This document shows positions 47,618 through 57,374 of a stretch of 64,000 nucleotides of DNA, in pieces. The stretch's first letter is position 1. Every line of letters begins with the position of its first letter. Both the position numbers and the translations under genes were made by a program. The notes below the pieces were generated by a model, which saw only the letters and a list, made by a program, of their open reading frames with translations, searched no databases and had not been told where the DNA came from. The stretch comes from JBGSKY01 sp041740995 (GTDB lineage: Bacteria > Planctomycetota > Planctomycetia > Pirellulales > Pirellulaceae): the NCBI GenBank assembly GCA_041740995.1, contig JBGSKY010000274.1, positions 124,001-188,000 on the forward strand, written 5' to 3'.

Positions 47618-47647
47618 TTGCCAATTGGAACAGAAGTTGCCAATAAT
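47618..47647 (+). promoter_or_regulatory. Candidate sigma-70-like promoter of the thioredoxin gene
   Basis: TTGCCA at 47618-47623 and AATAAT at 47642-47647, spaced 18 bp, lie about 100 bp before the thioredoxin start. The 8-mer TTGCCAAT occurs twice here (47618 and 47637), so the second copy overlaps the -10. Call made by eye only. Confidence 0.35.
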
Positions 47648-47746
47648 GAATCGTTCCAGGTTCGATTGTCGAAACTGGCAGTATCTGAACGGCTTTTGAT
47701 CTAGTCGCCGTAAAAATGGCACGATGGTCAAATAAGGGAGCGGAAA

Positions 47747-48067
47747 ATGGGAAAGGCTTTAGAGTTTACCGACGCGGAGTTTGACAGCGATGTGCTGAAG
47801 TCCGGTGAACCAGTACTTGTAGACTTCTGGGCGCCGTGGTGCGGTCCCTGCCGTGCAATCGCTCCTTTAATCGAAGAACTAGCTGGTCAATACGATGGAA
47901 AGGTAAAAGTCGGAAAGGTCAACGTCGATGAGAACCCTGAAACGGCTCAGAAGTATGAAGTAATGAACATACCAACGTTGATTCTCTTTAAAGATGGCGA
48001 AATCGCTGAACGATTTATGGGATTGGTACCGAAGTCAAAGCTCGAAGCGGCAATCACTTCGTTATAA
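47747..48067 (+). CDS. trxA: Thioredoxin
   Basis: A 106-residue cytoplasmic thioredoxin, a single domain of typical length. The redox-active site is WCGPC in DFWAPWCGPCRAIAPLIEEL. KVNVDENPETAQKY, the conserved cis-Pro in NIPTLILFKDGE, and the C-terminal helix KSKLEAAITSL all fit. It reduces protein disulfides using thioredoxin reductase, whose gene is not here. GGGAG lies just upstream of ATG 47747. It is monocistronic: a terminator precedes it (after the giant gene) and another follows it. It has no export signal, so its position between two extracellular-protein genes is probably coincidental. Confidence 0.97.
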   Translation: MGKALEFTDAEFDSDVLKSGEPVLVDFWAPWCGPCRAIAPLIEELAGQYDGKVKVGKVNVDENPETAQKYEVMNIPTLILFKDGEIAERFMGLVPKSKLEAAITSL

Positions 48068-48163
48068 GTTCGCCTGGTGACCGATTGTCAGGCAGTTCGT
48101 TGCTTGGCAATAATTGCACTGGTAGTGGCATTTCACGATGCACGCTCGTTAACAACACTTGAT

Positions 48164-48192
48164 GGATGTCGCAAGACATCCGTTTTTATTTA
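48164..48192 (+). terminator. Rho-independent terminator after trxA
   Basis: A perfect 7-bp stem GGATGTC / GACATCC with a GCAA tetraloop, followed by GTTTTTATTT. It lies about 100 bp after the trxA stop codon. Confidence 0.85.
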
Positions 48193-48292
48193 ATGTGCGG
48201 GAGACGACAACAAGGCTGTCGATCGAATGCTGACAAATTGCCAGCTGCATAAGTCTGTTATCAGTATGCGATTGAGCCATAGGATTCGGAGC

Positions 48293-50530
48293 CTATCCCT
48301 TGCTTGCCAGCCGGAAATTCAGGCCGCTGATCCGAGCTTCCCCATTCTTGATCGAAAAGCTGAGTGTCTTGGTTGTCTCGGCGATCCTGACCTTATACTC
48401 TCCAGTTTCCTCAAACGAAGTAAAGCGGTAGTTGCCACGTCTATCGGTTACGGTCGTCGCGATCACTTCATCCTGACTGTTGAGCAATTCGACAGTAACT
48501 CGCGCAACGCCGGTAGCTGGCGAGGCAGCTTGAGAAATGCCATTATCCGGTCGTGCGAACGAAACGGATTGATTGGCAGTTGTCCTTGGGACGCTGGTTG
48601 TAATTCGCCCACTTGCTTCGGCCTTCATGAAGAAGACATTTTGTTGCAAACCTCGTACGGTTGTATTTCGCTGAATAATATTCGCTAACGTCGTTTGTTT
48701 CAGTTCGTTTAGCTGTTGACCCTTAAAAATATTTTCGAAGTAGAAACGATCGCCGTCGCGCAATCGAGTAAATTGGTCGCTGATTATTTTTTGAGTTAGC
48801 TTACCGACCGACGAACCTGCCAGATGATCTTCGGCTAATAGACCGACCCAAAGATCAATGTTGTCGACGCCTTCATACAGCGCTTGAAGCTTGTTTTGCA
48901 ACTCAACATTGCTGGTGATATCCGCGAATGATTTGACAGCAGTCAATCCGTATGCAACGCGAGTCGAGTTGTAATCAGATAACCCGTGGTCACGACCGCG
49001 CTGGATGTTCAGTGCGACCAAATCCAGCCCGCCCTGCCCTGGATCGCCGAATAGAAAGTTTCGTAGTCCGTCGATTACCGCCAAGTCGATCTCTTGAGAC
49101 TGCGACGATGCCTCGTATTTCAGCAACGAATCGATACCGGTTTCTTCTAGCAGTGATGGATTGAAGAATGCATCCTTGAGTTCGATTTCTTCACGTACAT
49201 CGCGACCGTTATTGTCAAAGAATCCGATGTCATCATTAAGAGTGCTATGGCCAAATCGGAAGGCTGCTGTCGAAAACTCATTTGCGACCGTCGGATCGAC
49301 CGTCGAGTCGTACCCGCGGTATTGAGAAATTGACCGCGTCCCCAATAATGCGGGAAGAAATTCGTTGTAAGTAATTGACTGAATTTCTGCAATCACCAGT
49401 GCGCGAGCTTGCTGGTAGACTTGCTCATCAGTCAGACTTCGGTCCTTCGCAGCAATGCTTTTTGCCAGTCGATTGTGTTCGCGAACGAACAAAGTTTGAA
49501 TGGCTGTAAGAGATATATTCTCGCTTGCTCGAATGTCGCCAGCGATCACCATCCCACTTTCGTCTTGAGGAATGAGACCGTCGCTGGTGATCTTCAGGCG
49601 GCCGCCGACGAACGTTCGTAAACCATCGGCTGTTGCTTGATCGCTTCCATATACTTGTGACCCATCGATGTAAGCGGTTATTGCCGAAATCTGCTCGCGA
49701 GGATTACTGGTCGATGTTCCAGTAGTTGCATCGTATTGTGATCTGGTCAAAGCGATGCTCGCAGTTCCAGTACCAGATGGATCAAATGAGGTGTCGCCCT
49801 TCGGTACAGCGATCGGGAATTTTTCGCCATTGATCTGCGTTTCTGTCAAGTCAATATCATGATCAATAAATTGCCCCCAGACATAAATGAACGCCGAAAG
49901 TCCGCGATCGCTGCGTAGGCCGTCACCTTCGATATCCGAGAGTTCATTACTGATCTGGCGCGCACTTGGTCGCTCGGCTCCGGCTGAAGTCGATATGCCG
50001 TCGCCATAGTCTGGTTCGGCAACGCGTTTGAGAGCCTGACCAGGCGTGCCGAGCTCTGGATTAGCGATATTGTTACCTGAACCATCAGCAGAGCGGTACT
50101 CTTGCGTATCGTTCGTAGGTTGGTTTGCTTTTCTTGAGCCCGTTGGTTGACCTTTGTTTTGCAATTGCGATGACTGCGTTCGATGCAAGTCGTGATTGAT
50201 TCGGTTGATGATCTGCAAAACATCAAGCGAATTTCGTCGACCATCTTTGTTCACATCGGTAAAATTCCGGGCGTCGACTTTCTCTTGCTGAGCAATCGAT
50301 CTGGAGACTAGCATCGCGTCGGTCATCGAGACGCTCCCATCGTTATTTACATCTTCAGCGATAACTGAATTATGCAGTAGCACGAGGTCAGCGGCGAATA
50401 GGCTTCGAGCGTCCAACTGCTCCGTTCTCAGTGATCGGTTCATCGCGCGGCGAGATTTTCTACCACTCTTTTTTTGCATCAATTGAGTCAGCCGCTGCAA
50501 GTAACTTGAAGAAAAATTGATGAGGCTCAT
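48293..50530 (-). CDS. Animal-type haem peroxidase with N-terminal LEPR-XLL-like motif and dockerin
   Basis: A 745-residue extracellular protein. A basic N-terminus leads to RTEQLDARSLFAAD (about 35-48), a LEPR-XLL-like export signature as in the giant protein. Two dockerin-like calcium loops follow: DVNNDGSVSMTDAML and DVNKDGRRNSLDVLQIINR (about 60-112). The peroxidase domain spans about 160-630: the distal His H224 in WGQFIDHDIDLTE, TLFVREHNRLA, and the likely proximal His H428 in AAFRFGHSTLNDD, with GLDLVALNIQRGRDHGL. The C-terminal ~75 residues are a Cna-B/SdrD-like beta domain (NSQDEVIATTVTDRRGNYRF). Family members oxidise halides or phenolics with H2O2. It is divergent from the DUF3500 gene. 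An N-terminal dockerin ahead of the enzyme is unusual in arrangement. Confidence 0.9.
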   Translation of the reverse strand: MSLINFSSSYLQRLTQLMQKKSGRKSRRAMNRSLRTEQLDARSLFAADLVLLHNSVIAEDVNNDGSVSMTDAMLVSRSIAQQEKVDARNFTDVNKDGRRNSLDVLQIINRINHDLHRTQSSQLQNKGQPTGSRKANQPTNDTQEYRSADGSGNNIANPELGTPGQALKRVAEPDYGDGISTSAGAERPSARQISNELSDIEGDGLRSDRGLSAFIYVWGQFIDHDIDLTETQINGEKFPIAVPKGDTSFDPSGTGTASIALTRSQYDATTGTSTSNPREQISAITAYIDGSQVYGSDQATADGLRTFVGGRLKITSDGLIPQDESGMVIAGDIRASENISLTAIQTLFVREHNRLAKSIAAKDRSLTDEQVYQQARALVIAEIQSITYNEFLPALLGTRSISQYRGYDSTVDPTVANEFSTAAFRFGHSTLNDDIGFFDNNGRDVREEIELKDAFFNPSLLEETGIDSLLKYEASSQSQEIDLAVIDGLRNFLFGDPGQGGLDLVALNIQRGRDHGLSDYNSTRVAYGLTAVKSFADITSNVELQNKLQALYEGVDNIDLWVGLLAEDHLAGSSVGKLTQKIISDQFTRLRDGDRFYFENIFKGQQLNELKQTTLANIIQRNTTVRGLQQNVFFMKAEASGRITTSVPRTTANQSVSFARPDNGISQAASPATGVARVTVELLNSQDEVIATTVTDRRGNYRFTSFEETGEYKVRIAETTKTLSFSIKNGEARISGLNFRLASKG

Positions 50531-50747
50531 TGGAATGACTTTCTCTAAGAGTGAAAATTTAAAACGATCGAGCTTCGCAAGCAGATCGCGACGCTATTTC
50601 TGGAACTGATGCACCGAGTTGCGAGTTCGTTAGCGTAAGAGGGCCGAAAAAACAGATGATTGTTTCGCTAAAGCGTGGAAATTGCCGTAGAATGTCATTA
50701 ATGGTCAATGGTCAGCAATTCTGGCCTGTCATCAATCTTTCAAATCG

Positions 50748-51734
50748 ATGAGGTTCGCTGTGCAAAAAATTGAGACATCGAAGATTTGGTCGTCACACGA
50801 TCGACGTAATTTTTTAAAAGCTACTGCCGCTACTATTACTACGGCGTCGCTCTCTCGTTTTGTCCACGCCGAAGGCACCACTCCAGCCAGTGCTGAGACG
50901 GTTGTGGCGGAGCTGTACCAATCGTTTACCGACGCCCAACGTCAGAAGGTTTGTCGCTCCATCAGTGATCCGATTCTCAATCGCGTCAACGCGAATTGGC
51001 ATGTCAGCGAACCGTTGATCGGCAACGACTTTTTCAGCCGCTCACAGCAAGCGATGATCGAAAAAATCGTCAAGGAATTGACGAGCGCCGAAGGTTTTGA
51101 TCGTCTGCAATCGCAAATGGATTACGATGACGGCGGCCTGGGGGCATATAGCATGGCGATGTTCGGCAAGCCAAATGATACCTCTTTTCAGTGGTTGTTG
51201 ACTGGCCGTCACGTCACACTCCGAGCTGACGGCAATACGATTGCCGGGCGAGCGTTCGGTGGTCCAATCATCTATGGACATGGTGAAACGTCAGCGAAGG
51301 ACAATTTGTTCTACTATCAAACTAAACGCGTTAACGAAGTGTTTGCGTCGTTAGACAAAGATCAGGCGGCGATCGCACTGGGCAAAGCTGCTCCAGAGGA
51401 AACCAAAGTTGCCCTCCAAGGAGCCGGTGGAAAATTCGACGGTATTGAAGTGGCAAGCCTGTCGTCGGATCAAAAAGAATTAGTCCGCGATGTGCTGGGA
51501 ACTTTGATGTCACCCTTCCGCACCGAAGACGCCAAAGAAGCGTTGCAGATTATAGACGACGGCGGTGGACTTGGTTCTTTACGTTTTGCATTTTTCGCAG
51601 ACGAAGATCTGAACAATGATGGAATTTGGGACATGTGGCGGATCGAAGGTCCAAACGCGGTAATACATTTCCGCGGAGCACCTCACGTTCACGCTTACAT
51701 TCATATCGGTGACGCGAGTTTAGACAAGACTTAA
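50748..51734 (+). CDS. DUF3500 family protein with Tat-type signal
   Basis: A 328-residue exported protein. The N-terminus has a twin-arginine motif DRRNFLKAT (R19-R20) then a hydrophobic stretch ending near FVHAEG, so Tat export is likely. The body matches the DUF3500 pattern: TDAQRQKVC near the start, YSMAMFGKP, WLLTGRHVTLRADG, FGGPIIYGHGE, a central helical part, and a C-terminal IHFRGAPHVHAYIHIG with closely spaced histidines that could bind metal. No enzymatic function is established for the family. The gene is divergent from the peroxidase (217 bp apart) and converges on the DUF1501 gene of module 2. The His cluster is seen directly; metal binding is inference. Confidence 0.72.
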   Translation: MRFAVQKIETSKIWSSHDRRNFLKATAATITTASLSRFVHAEGTTPASAETVVAELYQSFTDAQRQKVCRSISDPILNRVNANWHVSEPLIGNDFFSRSQQAMIEKIVKELTSAEGFDRLQSQMDYDDGGLGAYSMAMFGKPNDTSFQWLLTGRHVTLRADGNTIAGRAFGGPIIYGHGETSAKDNLFYYQTKRVNEVFASLDKDQAAIALGKAAPEETKVALQGAGGKFDGIEVASLSSDQKELVRDVLGTLMSPFRTEDAKEALQIIDDGGGLGSLRFAFFADEDLNNDGIWDMWRIEGPNAVIHFRGAPHVHAYIHIGDASLDKT

Positions 51735-51778
51735 GATCGTTTAAGGTGCGAATCGAGCTTGCCTCGTTTGAAGCAGCC

Positions 51779-53227
51779 TCAAATAATGCCTTCGATTACA
51801 TGCCCTTTGACATCTGTTAGACGCATGTCACGACCGCCAAAGCGATATGTCGATCGTGTGTGGTCGATTCCTAATAAGTGCAAAATCGTTGCATGCAAGT
51901 CATGAATTTCGGTACGGTCTTGAATTGCTTTATAGCCCCATTCATCAGTTGCTCCATACACTGTTCCGGCTCTAATGCCGCCGCCGGCCATCCAAATTGT
52001 GAAACCAAATTGATTGTGATCCCGTCCGTCTTTACCTTGCGCGAAAGGTGTTCGTCCAAACTCGCCAGCCCAAACCACCAGTGTTTCGTCCAGCAGACCA
52101 CGCTGACGAAGATCTTTTAGCAAAGCAGCGATCGGTTGATCAACTGCTAGCGCATTGTTCTCATGTCCTTGTTTTAGGTTACCATGCTGATCCCATCGGT
52201 CACCACCGACTTGAGGACACGTTAGCTCAACAAATCGAACACCTTTTTCGATCATCCGTCGAGCGATTAGGCACTGCGCAGCGTAAATTTGTGTCGGCTT
52301 ATATTTTGAATTAAGGCCGTAAAGATTTTGAACATGTGTCGGTTCGTCTGCAATCGACATCACATCCGGTACTGCCATCTGCATAGCGTAAGCGAGTTCG
52401 TAGTTACGGATTGCAGATTCTATGCTGTCATGATGCCCGAACTGATCGACGGCAAATCCGTCAAGGTCTTTGATCAAATCCAGTTTGTCGCGTTGTTGTT
52501 TATTCGAAGGCTCGCTGGGTTCAATGTTTGCAACTCCGGTTCCTGAAGGCTTAAAGATTGAACCTTGGTAGCTGGCTGAAAGAAAGCCATTTCCGAAACA
52601 GTCGACACCGCCGGGAGGTATTAAACCTCCATTGAGCACAACAAAACCGGGCAAGTTTTGGCATTCGCTACCCAATCCATAATTGACCCAGGCGCCCATA
52701 CTGGGACGTCCTTGAATACCGCTGCCAGTGTGCAGGAAATAGTTCGCGAACGTGTGTTCGGGAAACTCGGAAACCATGGATCGAACGACAGCGATTTCGT
52801 CAACGCAAGTCGCGACATGTGGAAACAAAGTGCTGACTGAGATACCAGATTCGCCATGTTCGGCAAACTTCCAAGGGCTCGCTAGCACGTTACCGTTATT
52901 GTTAAACTGTGTCGGCTCGACATTAAAAAGCTTGCTTGGATTTTGTCCGTCGTACTTGTTGAGCAGCGGCTTGGGGTCAAAAGTGTCGATTTGCGATGGG
53001 CCACCGTCCATGTAAAGGAAGATAACATTTTTGGCTCGTGGCTGATGGTGAGGTCCGTGACCAGCGACACCCGCACCATCAATGGCAGGAGCGGAAAAAG
53101 CTCCATCGATCTGCAAGCCAGCCAGAGCGATCGCTCCAAAACCACTTGCTGTGCGAATCAACATTTCTCGTCGCGAAGTAGGCACTTGCTGATAGCGTTG
53201 GCAGGGGTATCCTTCGAAGTAACTCAT
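51779..53227 (-). CDS. DUF1501 family protein (module 2)
   Basis: A 482-residue paralogue of the DUF1501 protein at 632-2113. It has a twin-arginine-type N-terminus (R19-R20 in TSRREMLIRTASGFGAIAL) and the same landmarks: NVIFLYMDGGPSQIDTFDPKP, SEFPEHTFANYFLHTGSG, RPSMGAWVNYGLGSE, ARRMIEKGVRFVEL, VVWAGEFGRTPFAQG, GRDHNQFGFTIWMAGGG and HDLHATILHLLG. It is 36 bp downstream of a PSCyt/PSD1 gene carrying an in-frame stop. The DUF1501 frame itself is intact with no sign of decay. A function in the pair is unknown; if the upstream gene is truly dead, this protein has lost its usual partner unless another copy substitutes. Confidence 0.93.
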   Translation of the reverse strand: MSYFEGYPCQRYQQVPTSRREMLIRTASGFGAIALAGLQIDGAFSAPAIDGAGVAGHGPHHQPRAKNVIFLYMDGGPSQIDTFDPKPLLNKYDGQNPSKLFNVEPTQFNNNGNVLASPWKFAEHGESGISVSTLFPHVATCVDEIAVVRSMVSEFPEHTFANYFLHTGSGIQGRPSMGAWVNYGLGSECQNLPGFVVLNGGLIPPGGVDCFGNGFLSASYQGSIFKPSGTGVANIEPSEPSNKQQRDKLDLIKDLDGFAVDQFGHHDSIESAIRNYELAYAMQMAVPDVMSIADEPTHVQNLYGLNSKYKPTQIYAAQCLIARRMIEKGVRFVELTCPQVGGDRWDQHGNLKQGHENNALAVDQPIAALLKDLRQRGLLDETLVVWAGEFGRTPFAQGKDGRDHNQFGFTIWMAGGGIRAGTVYGATDEWGYKAIQDRTEIHDLHATILHLLGIDHTRSTYRFGGRDMRLTDVKGHVIEGII

Positions 53228-53263
53228 AATTAAACGTCCGAATTTTGATCGGCCAGAGTGGAT

Positions 53264-56200
53264 TTATCGTAAGAAGATAAACTCTTTTGTATTGATTAGT
53301 ACATGTGCAAGATCTTTCCAAATTTGTAAATCGTTTACTGGGAGATCGCGTTGCAACGACTCTCTTTCCAGGTAGTCAATTGCTGCGTTTGTTTCCTTGT
53401 CGCTTGGTTCTCGTGCGAACGCAGTTTGATAAAGCCAAACGATTCTCGATTGCGTCGATTCTGATTGTTCGAACGCTCGCTTGGCCCAACTGTCAGCTTG
53501 TTGAACAACAAAGGGATCATTCATCAAAATCAGTGCCTGCGCAGGCACGTTTGATGTATTACGTCGGCCCATGGTGCTGAAAGGCGCAGGGGTGTCGAAA
53601 GTCAGCATGAAAGGTGAAAGGAAGTTCCGGCGAACGGCGATGTATATCGATCGACGACCGTCGCCGTCTAATGGACCGCTGAAACCGGGCTTGCCCCGAC
53701 CGTCCATAAAATCGGTCAGATGAATTGGGATTGGTTCGCCATAAAGCTGCGTATTGAGTCTTCCCGAAATGGACAGCAATGCATCACGAATGATTTCGCC
53801 CTGCAGTCGCTGCGGCGGTCGATAGTGAAACAGCAGATTTTGTGGATCGAATTTAAGTGTTTCGGCACTTGGCACGCTACTGAGCTGATAGGTCCGCGAA
53901 AGAACGATTCGTCGAATCAAACTTTTTATACTTCGACCATCATCAATAAAGGTAGTGGCCAAATGATCTAGCAATTCTGGGTGGGAAGGTCGCTGGCCAA
54001 GAACACCAAAATCGTCGGTCGTTGGAACAATACCGCGTCCTAGCAAGTGATGCCAAATTCGATTGACAATAACGCGGTCAGTCAGCGGATTTTTCGCGTC
54101 GTTAATCGCAGCAGCCAGTTCCAATCTGCCGCTTCCCGAAGCGATTTGAATAGCTTTATCGCTCGATATTGCCGTCAAAAAATGACGTGGTTCGGATTTT
54201 CCCGGCTTCGATGAATTGCCTCGAATCAGCACATGATCGTCTTCGCCAGTTCCATCCATCATCGCAATTGCGAGGTGTGAATTTGTCTTCAATTGTCCAC
54301 AAAGCTCGTCTCGCTCAGCCTGCCACTGTTTGGCCATTGTTGCTAGCTGATCTCCGACCACTGATTTTATATCCTGAGAAATTTTTTGAATTGCATCGGC
54401 AATTGTTTTTTCGCGTTCGCTCAACGCGTCGAGAGCATTTTGACTTGCGCCTTGTGTGACGAAAGCGACTGCCAATTGAGAGTCTTCTGCAGGTGTAAAT
54501 TCCAAATGGATTCGGTGACCCACATAGCGTTCCAAATTTAGCTTGATCCATTGATCTTTTGCATCGATCGATTTGATCGTTTCGCCATGCAGTGGTCCGG
54601 CAATCAATCGATGGGAATCGACGCATGCAACAACATGACCCTGACCCAGTACGCGACATGCGAGTTCCCCATCGGTCAGTAAAAAAGTCGGCGTTCTCAA
54701 CGTTCGTCCACTACGCGGAATCTTCGCAAGTTCGCTTCGATCGACCACACCACGTTCCGAAACGGATCGAATCTTATTCCAAAAAAGATCGTTACTAGCG
54801 ACCGCTAAGTCCGCAAAGAAAATTTCAGGTGACTGATTGACGCTTTGTAGCATTGCGTCACCAATCGCTCGGGCATTTTGTCCGAATATGAATCCATCTT
54901 GCAGGTAATTGTTGTGAGTGATTTCTTCGTAGTTGATGGGAACAAACTGCGCGTGTTCATGTTCGATAAGCTTGAGTTTCGGAACCTCTAGCCCAGCACG
55001 CGATAAAATTTCCGCGACACTTCTTTGGTACTTCGAGTCGATTGACTCAAGTTGAGATGCAATCGAGTGATCGCTTTGGAGAGTTTCAAACCGAACTTGG
55101 CGATAGTCGCTGCTTTGAAGAAACCCTGCGAGCGAGTAGTAATCCGCAGTTGAAATGGCATCAAATTTATGATCATGGCAGCGAGCGCAAGCAACCGTGA
55201 CTCCTAATAATGTTTTGGACATCACGTCGATCATATTGTCGAAGCGATCCGTTTCATCTTTGCGTATATCAACTGGCGAGTGTGTCCATTCGCCGAGAAA
55301 CCAAAAACCTGTGCCCAAGATCGATTCATTGAAACCCGAGTCACGATTCAGACGCGGTACCTCCAGAAGATCACCAGCGATGTGTTCGCGAACAAATTGA
55401 TCGTAAGGCACATCATTGTTGAAGGCACGTATAACGTAATCTCGATATTGAAACGCATTGGGAGCGTCTCCATCAAATTCATGTCCTCTCGATTCAGCGT
55501 AGCGAACCAAATCGAGCCAATGACGTCCCCAACGTTCGCCAAAATGCGGCGACAGCAGCAGTTCATCAACAAGCTTTGCCGTTGACTGTTCTGAGGGGTC
55601 GGCAAGGTAGTCTTTCGCTTGCTGGGGCGTTGGAGGCAGGCCAATAATGTCAAAGTAAAGTCGTCGGAGCAACGCAGATTTATCAGTATCGACCGTAGGT
55701 TCAAGGGTTGGAACGGTCATGATCTCTGCGCCGGAATTTGCGGACCTTTCTAGATTGACCTGGTTCTTAGAAGCAAACGCTTCCTGTTCAATCCTAGCTA
55801 GGATAAAACGGTCGATGTCACATCGCGGCCATCGATCGTTTTCTACACCGGGGATCTCGGGAGACCGGATCGGCTGCCAAGCCCAATGCTCTGATTTGCG
55901 TTTCAACAAGTCGAATTGCTCACGAGGAACATCTTCGATCTGCTCATCTGTTTCGGGCCATGGTGCACCCATTTCGATCCAACTTTCGAGCGCAAGTATT
56001 TCATTGTCAGCGAGCTTTCCGCTTGGCGGCATCTCATAAGACTGGTAGCGAACGGCCTGAATCAACAAACTTCGTTCCTTGTTTCCGGGAACAATTGCTT
56101 CGCCTGATTCACCGCCGAGCAACAGTCCAGCGCGACTATCGAGAATTAGTCCGGCCTCGATCTTTTTGGCCTGCGAGCTGTGGCACGCGTAGCAGTGCTC

Positions 56201-56374
56201 AGCGAGAACGGGTCAAATCTTGTTTTCAAAAAATTCTAATGATTCGGAGTCTGCGGCAGTTCCAGCGCCTAGCACCAATGCGGCCATCAAATTAACCGCA
56301 AGTGCCGCTAAAAAAGATGCGAGCAGTGACAGCGGTTTTTTTCGGTCATCATATACTTCATGGAGGCTGTTCAA
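53264..56374 (-). pseudogene. PSCyt1-PSCyt2-PSD1 protein gene interrupted by an in-frame TGA (module 2)
   Basis: The intact 3' frame (53264-56122 if read from an internal TTG) gives 952 residues: the end of PSCyt1 (SYEMPPSGKLADNEILALESWI), PSCyt2 with CARCHDHKFD, a beta-rich middle domain and PSD1 (TDRVIVNRIWHHLLGRGIV, NVPAQALILMND). Reading the same frame upstream shows the rest of the N-terminus: a signal-peptide-like stretch from a TTG at 56374 (PLSLLASFLAALAVNLMAA), then LEFFENKI, a TGA (56213-56215), then PVLAEHCYACH. Family members normally have FFxxKIRPVL, so the TGA most simply arose from a CGA Arg codon. The haem motif CYACH lies just after the stop. It may be a real nonsense mutation, a sequencing error, or (less likely) a restart downstream. 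Confidence 0.8.
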
Positions 56375-57113
56375 AACGCGTTCCAGTTCTGATTTGATGC
56401 AACAGCAATCGAGAATCAGCGGCGATGCTGATACTTATTCTTTGAATCGAAGGAGTCTGACCCAATCCCTGTCTCTAATTTGTCAGACTTACTACCTAGC
56501 TTGGGACTCTAGTTGGACAACGTCACTTTGACTTCCAAGTGCGCAATTTGCTGTGTATTCGCGCTACGTGAATGGCGAGTCGTTAGCGGCCGGTTGACGC
56601 CGCGAAACCCGCGGCTAGCGCCTTGCCGCTCACGACAAAGTGACGCTGTCCAGATAGTCTAATCAATTATTATGCTGCTTGCTCGATTCAAAGCAATTAA
56701 TGGACGCGACTTAGTTATCAAGTTTCCGCAGCGATCATTTGATTTATATGTTAATAAATCAGATCAGAACTCTAAATTCAACTTGGGCAAAACAGGTGCA
56801 TTGCCACCTGTGCTGGACGTGGAAGGTATAGAACTCATTTCAGAACCTCTCAAACGTTACGGTCAAATGAAATTACGGCAAACCTCATGCATCCGAGGCC
56901 AGCACCAAGTTTAAACAGCTAATCCATCGCATAATGTCGCATCGAGGAAACGAAAGTTTGTTCACAGACGCCAATTTTCGTGTTAACCGCTATCATCCCG
57001 CACAGTAAATCGCTGAATTAGCTAGCAATCCAACTCAAAATAAACTTTTCGACTGTCGGCATCCGATAACAGAACGGATTCGATTTCATGTCGCCGGGAG
57101 TTTAACGACCTTG
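56375..57113. other. Gene-poor region carrying a MITE-like element
   Basis: About 740 bases between the module 2 pseudogene and a small membrane-protein gene. It holds the MITE-like element at 56509-56657. An 80-codon open frame at 56672-56914 has no domain, no good ribosome site and unremarkable composition, so it is not called. GGGAG at 57092-57096 precedes the next gene at a long distance. Nothing else was recognised. Confidence 0.4.
56509..56657. mobile_element. MITE-like element with ~19-22 bp terminal inverted repeats and TA ends
   Basis: The left end contains GGACAACGTCACTTTG (56515-56530) and the right end CAAAGTGACGCTGTCC (56636-56651), reverse complements at 15 of 16 positions; similarity extends to 19 of 22 if CTAGTT/AGATAG are included. 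A TA lies symmetrically at each end (56510-56511 and 56655-56656), as for IS630/mariner-type target duplication. The centre is a quasi-palindrome: CGTTAGCGGCCGGTT (56581-56595) and AACCCGCGGCTAGCG (56606-56620). It is about 150 bp long without coding capacity. The transposase family is inferred only from the TA ends. Confidence 0.6.
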
Positions 57114-57371
57114 ATGACAAATATGGAGAGCTCTGAGCAGCCTCGCGATATTCTGCTGTACTTGATTAGCTCGGAACAGTGGAATGAGGCCGTTGCGCTT
57201 TATCAACAAGAGTTTGGTACAAATCGGACCGACGCGCGAGTCGCTGTTTCTGAGCTAGCTGAAAATTATGGCTATGTTGCCTCCAAGCGAACCGCAGCCA
57301 TCATGCTTATCGCTGCCTTTGGGTTATCGCTTTTCTTTGCTGCCGGTGTTTTGCATTATATGAATACCTAG
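57114..57371 (+). CDS. Small single-pass membrane protein of unknown function
   Basis: An 85-residue protein from ATG 57114 (ATG 57126 is also possible). Residues about 8-55 are helical and acidic (ILLYLISSEQWNEAVALYQQ then EFGTNRTDARVAVSELAENY), and residues about 62-80 form one TM helix (AIMLIAAFGLSLFFAAGVL) before a short tail. The helical part resembles a small repeat or DNA/protein-interaction helix pair, but I cannot assign it to a family. Its coherent layout (soluble helices then TM) supports it being real. It lies directly before repeat copy 1 and converges on gmd. Confidence 0.55.
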   Translation: MTNMESSEQPRDILLYLISSEQWNEAVALYQQEFGTNRTDARVAVSELAENYGYVASKRTAAIMLIAAFGLSLFFAAGVLHYMNT

Positions 57372-57374
57372 CGC

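Noticed and set aside
53264..56122. Taking the internal TTG at 56122 as the true start of the module 2 PSCyt/PSD1 gene
   Set aside because: It would remove the signal peptide and the first haem motif, both of which are plainly encoded in the same frame upstream; a nonsense codon or sequencing error explains the data better.
56672..56914. An 80-codon plus-strand open frame next to the MITE-like element
   Set aside because: No recognisable domain, signal or TM segment and no good ribosome site; not enough to call a gene.
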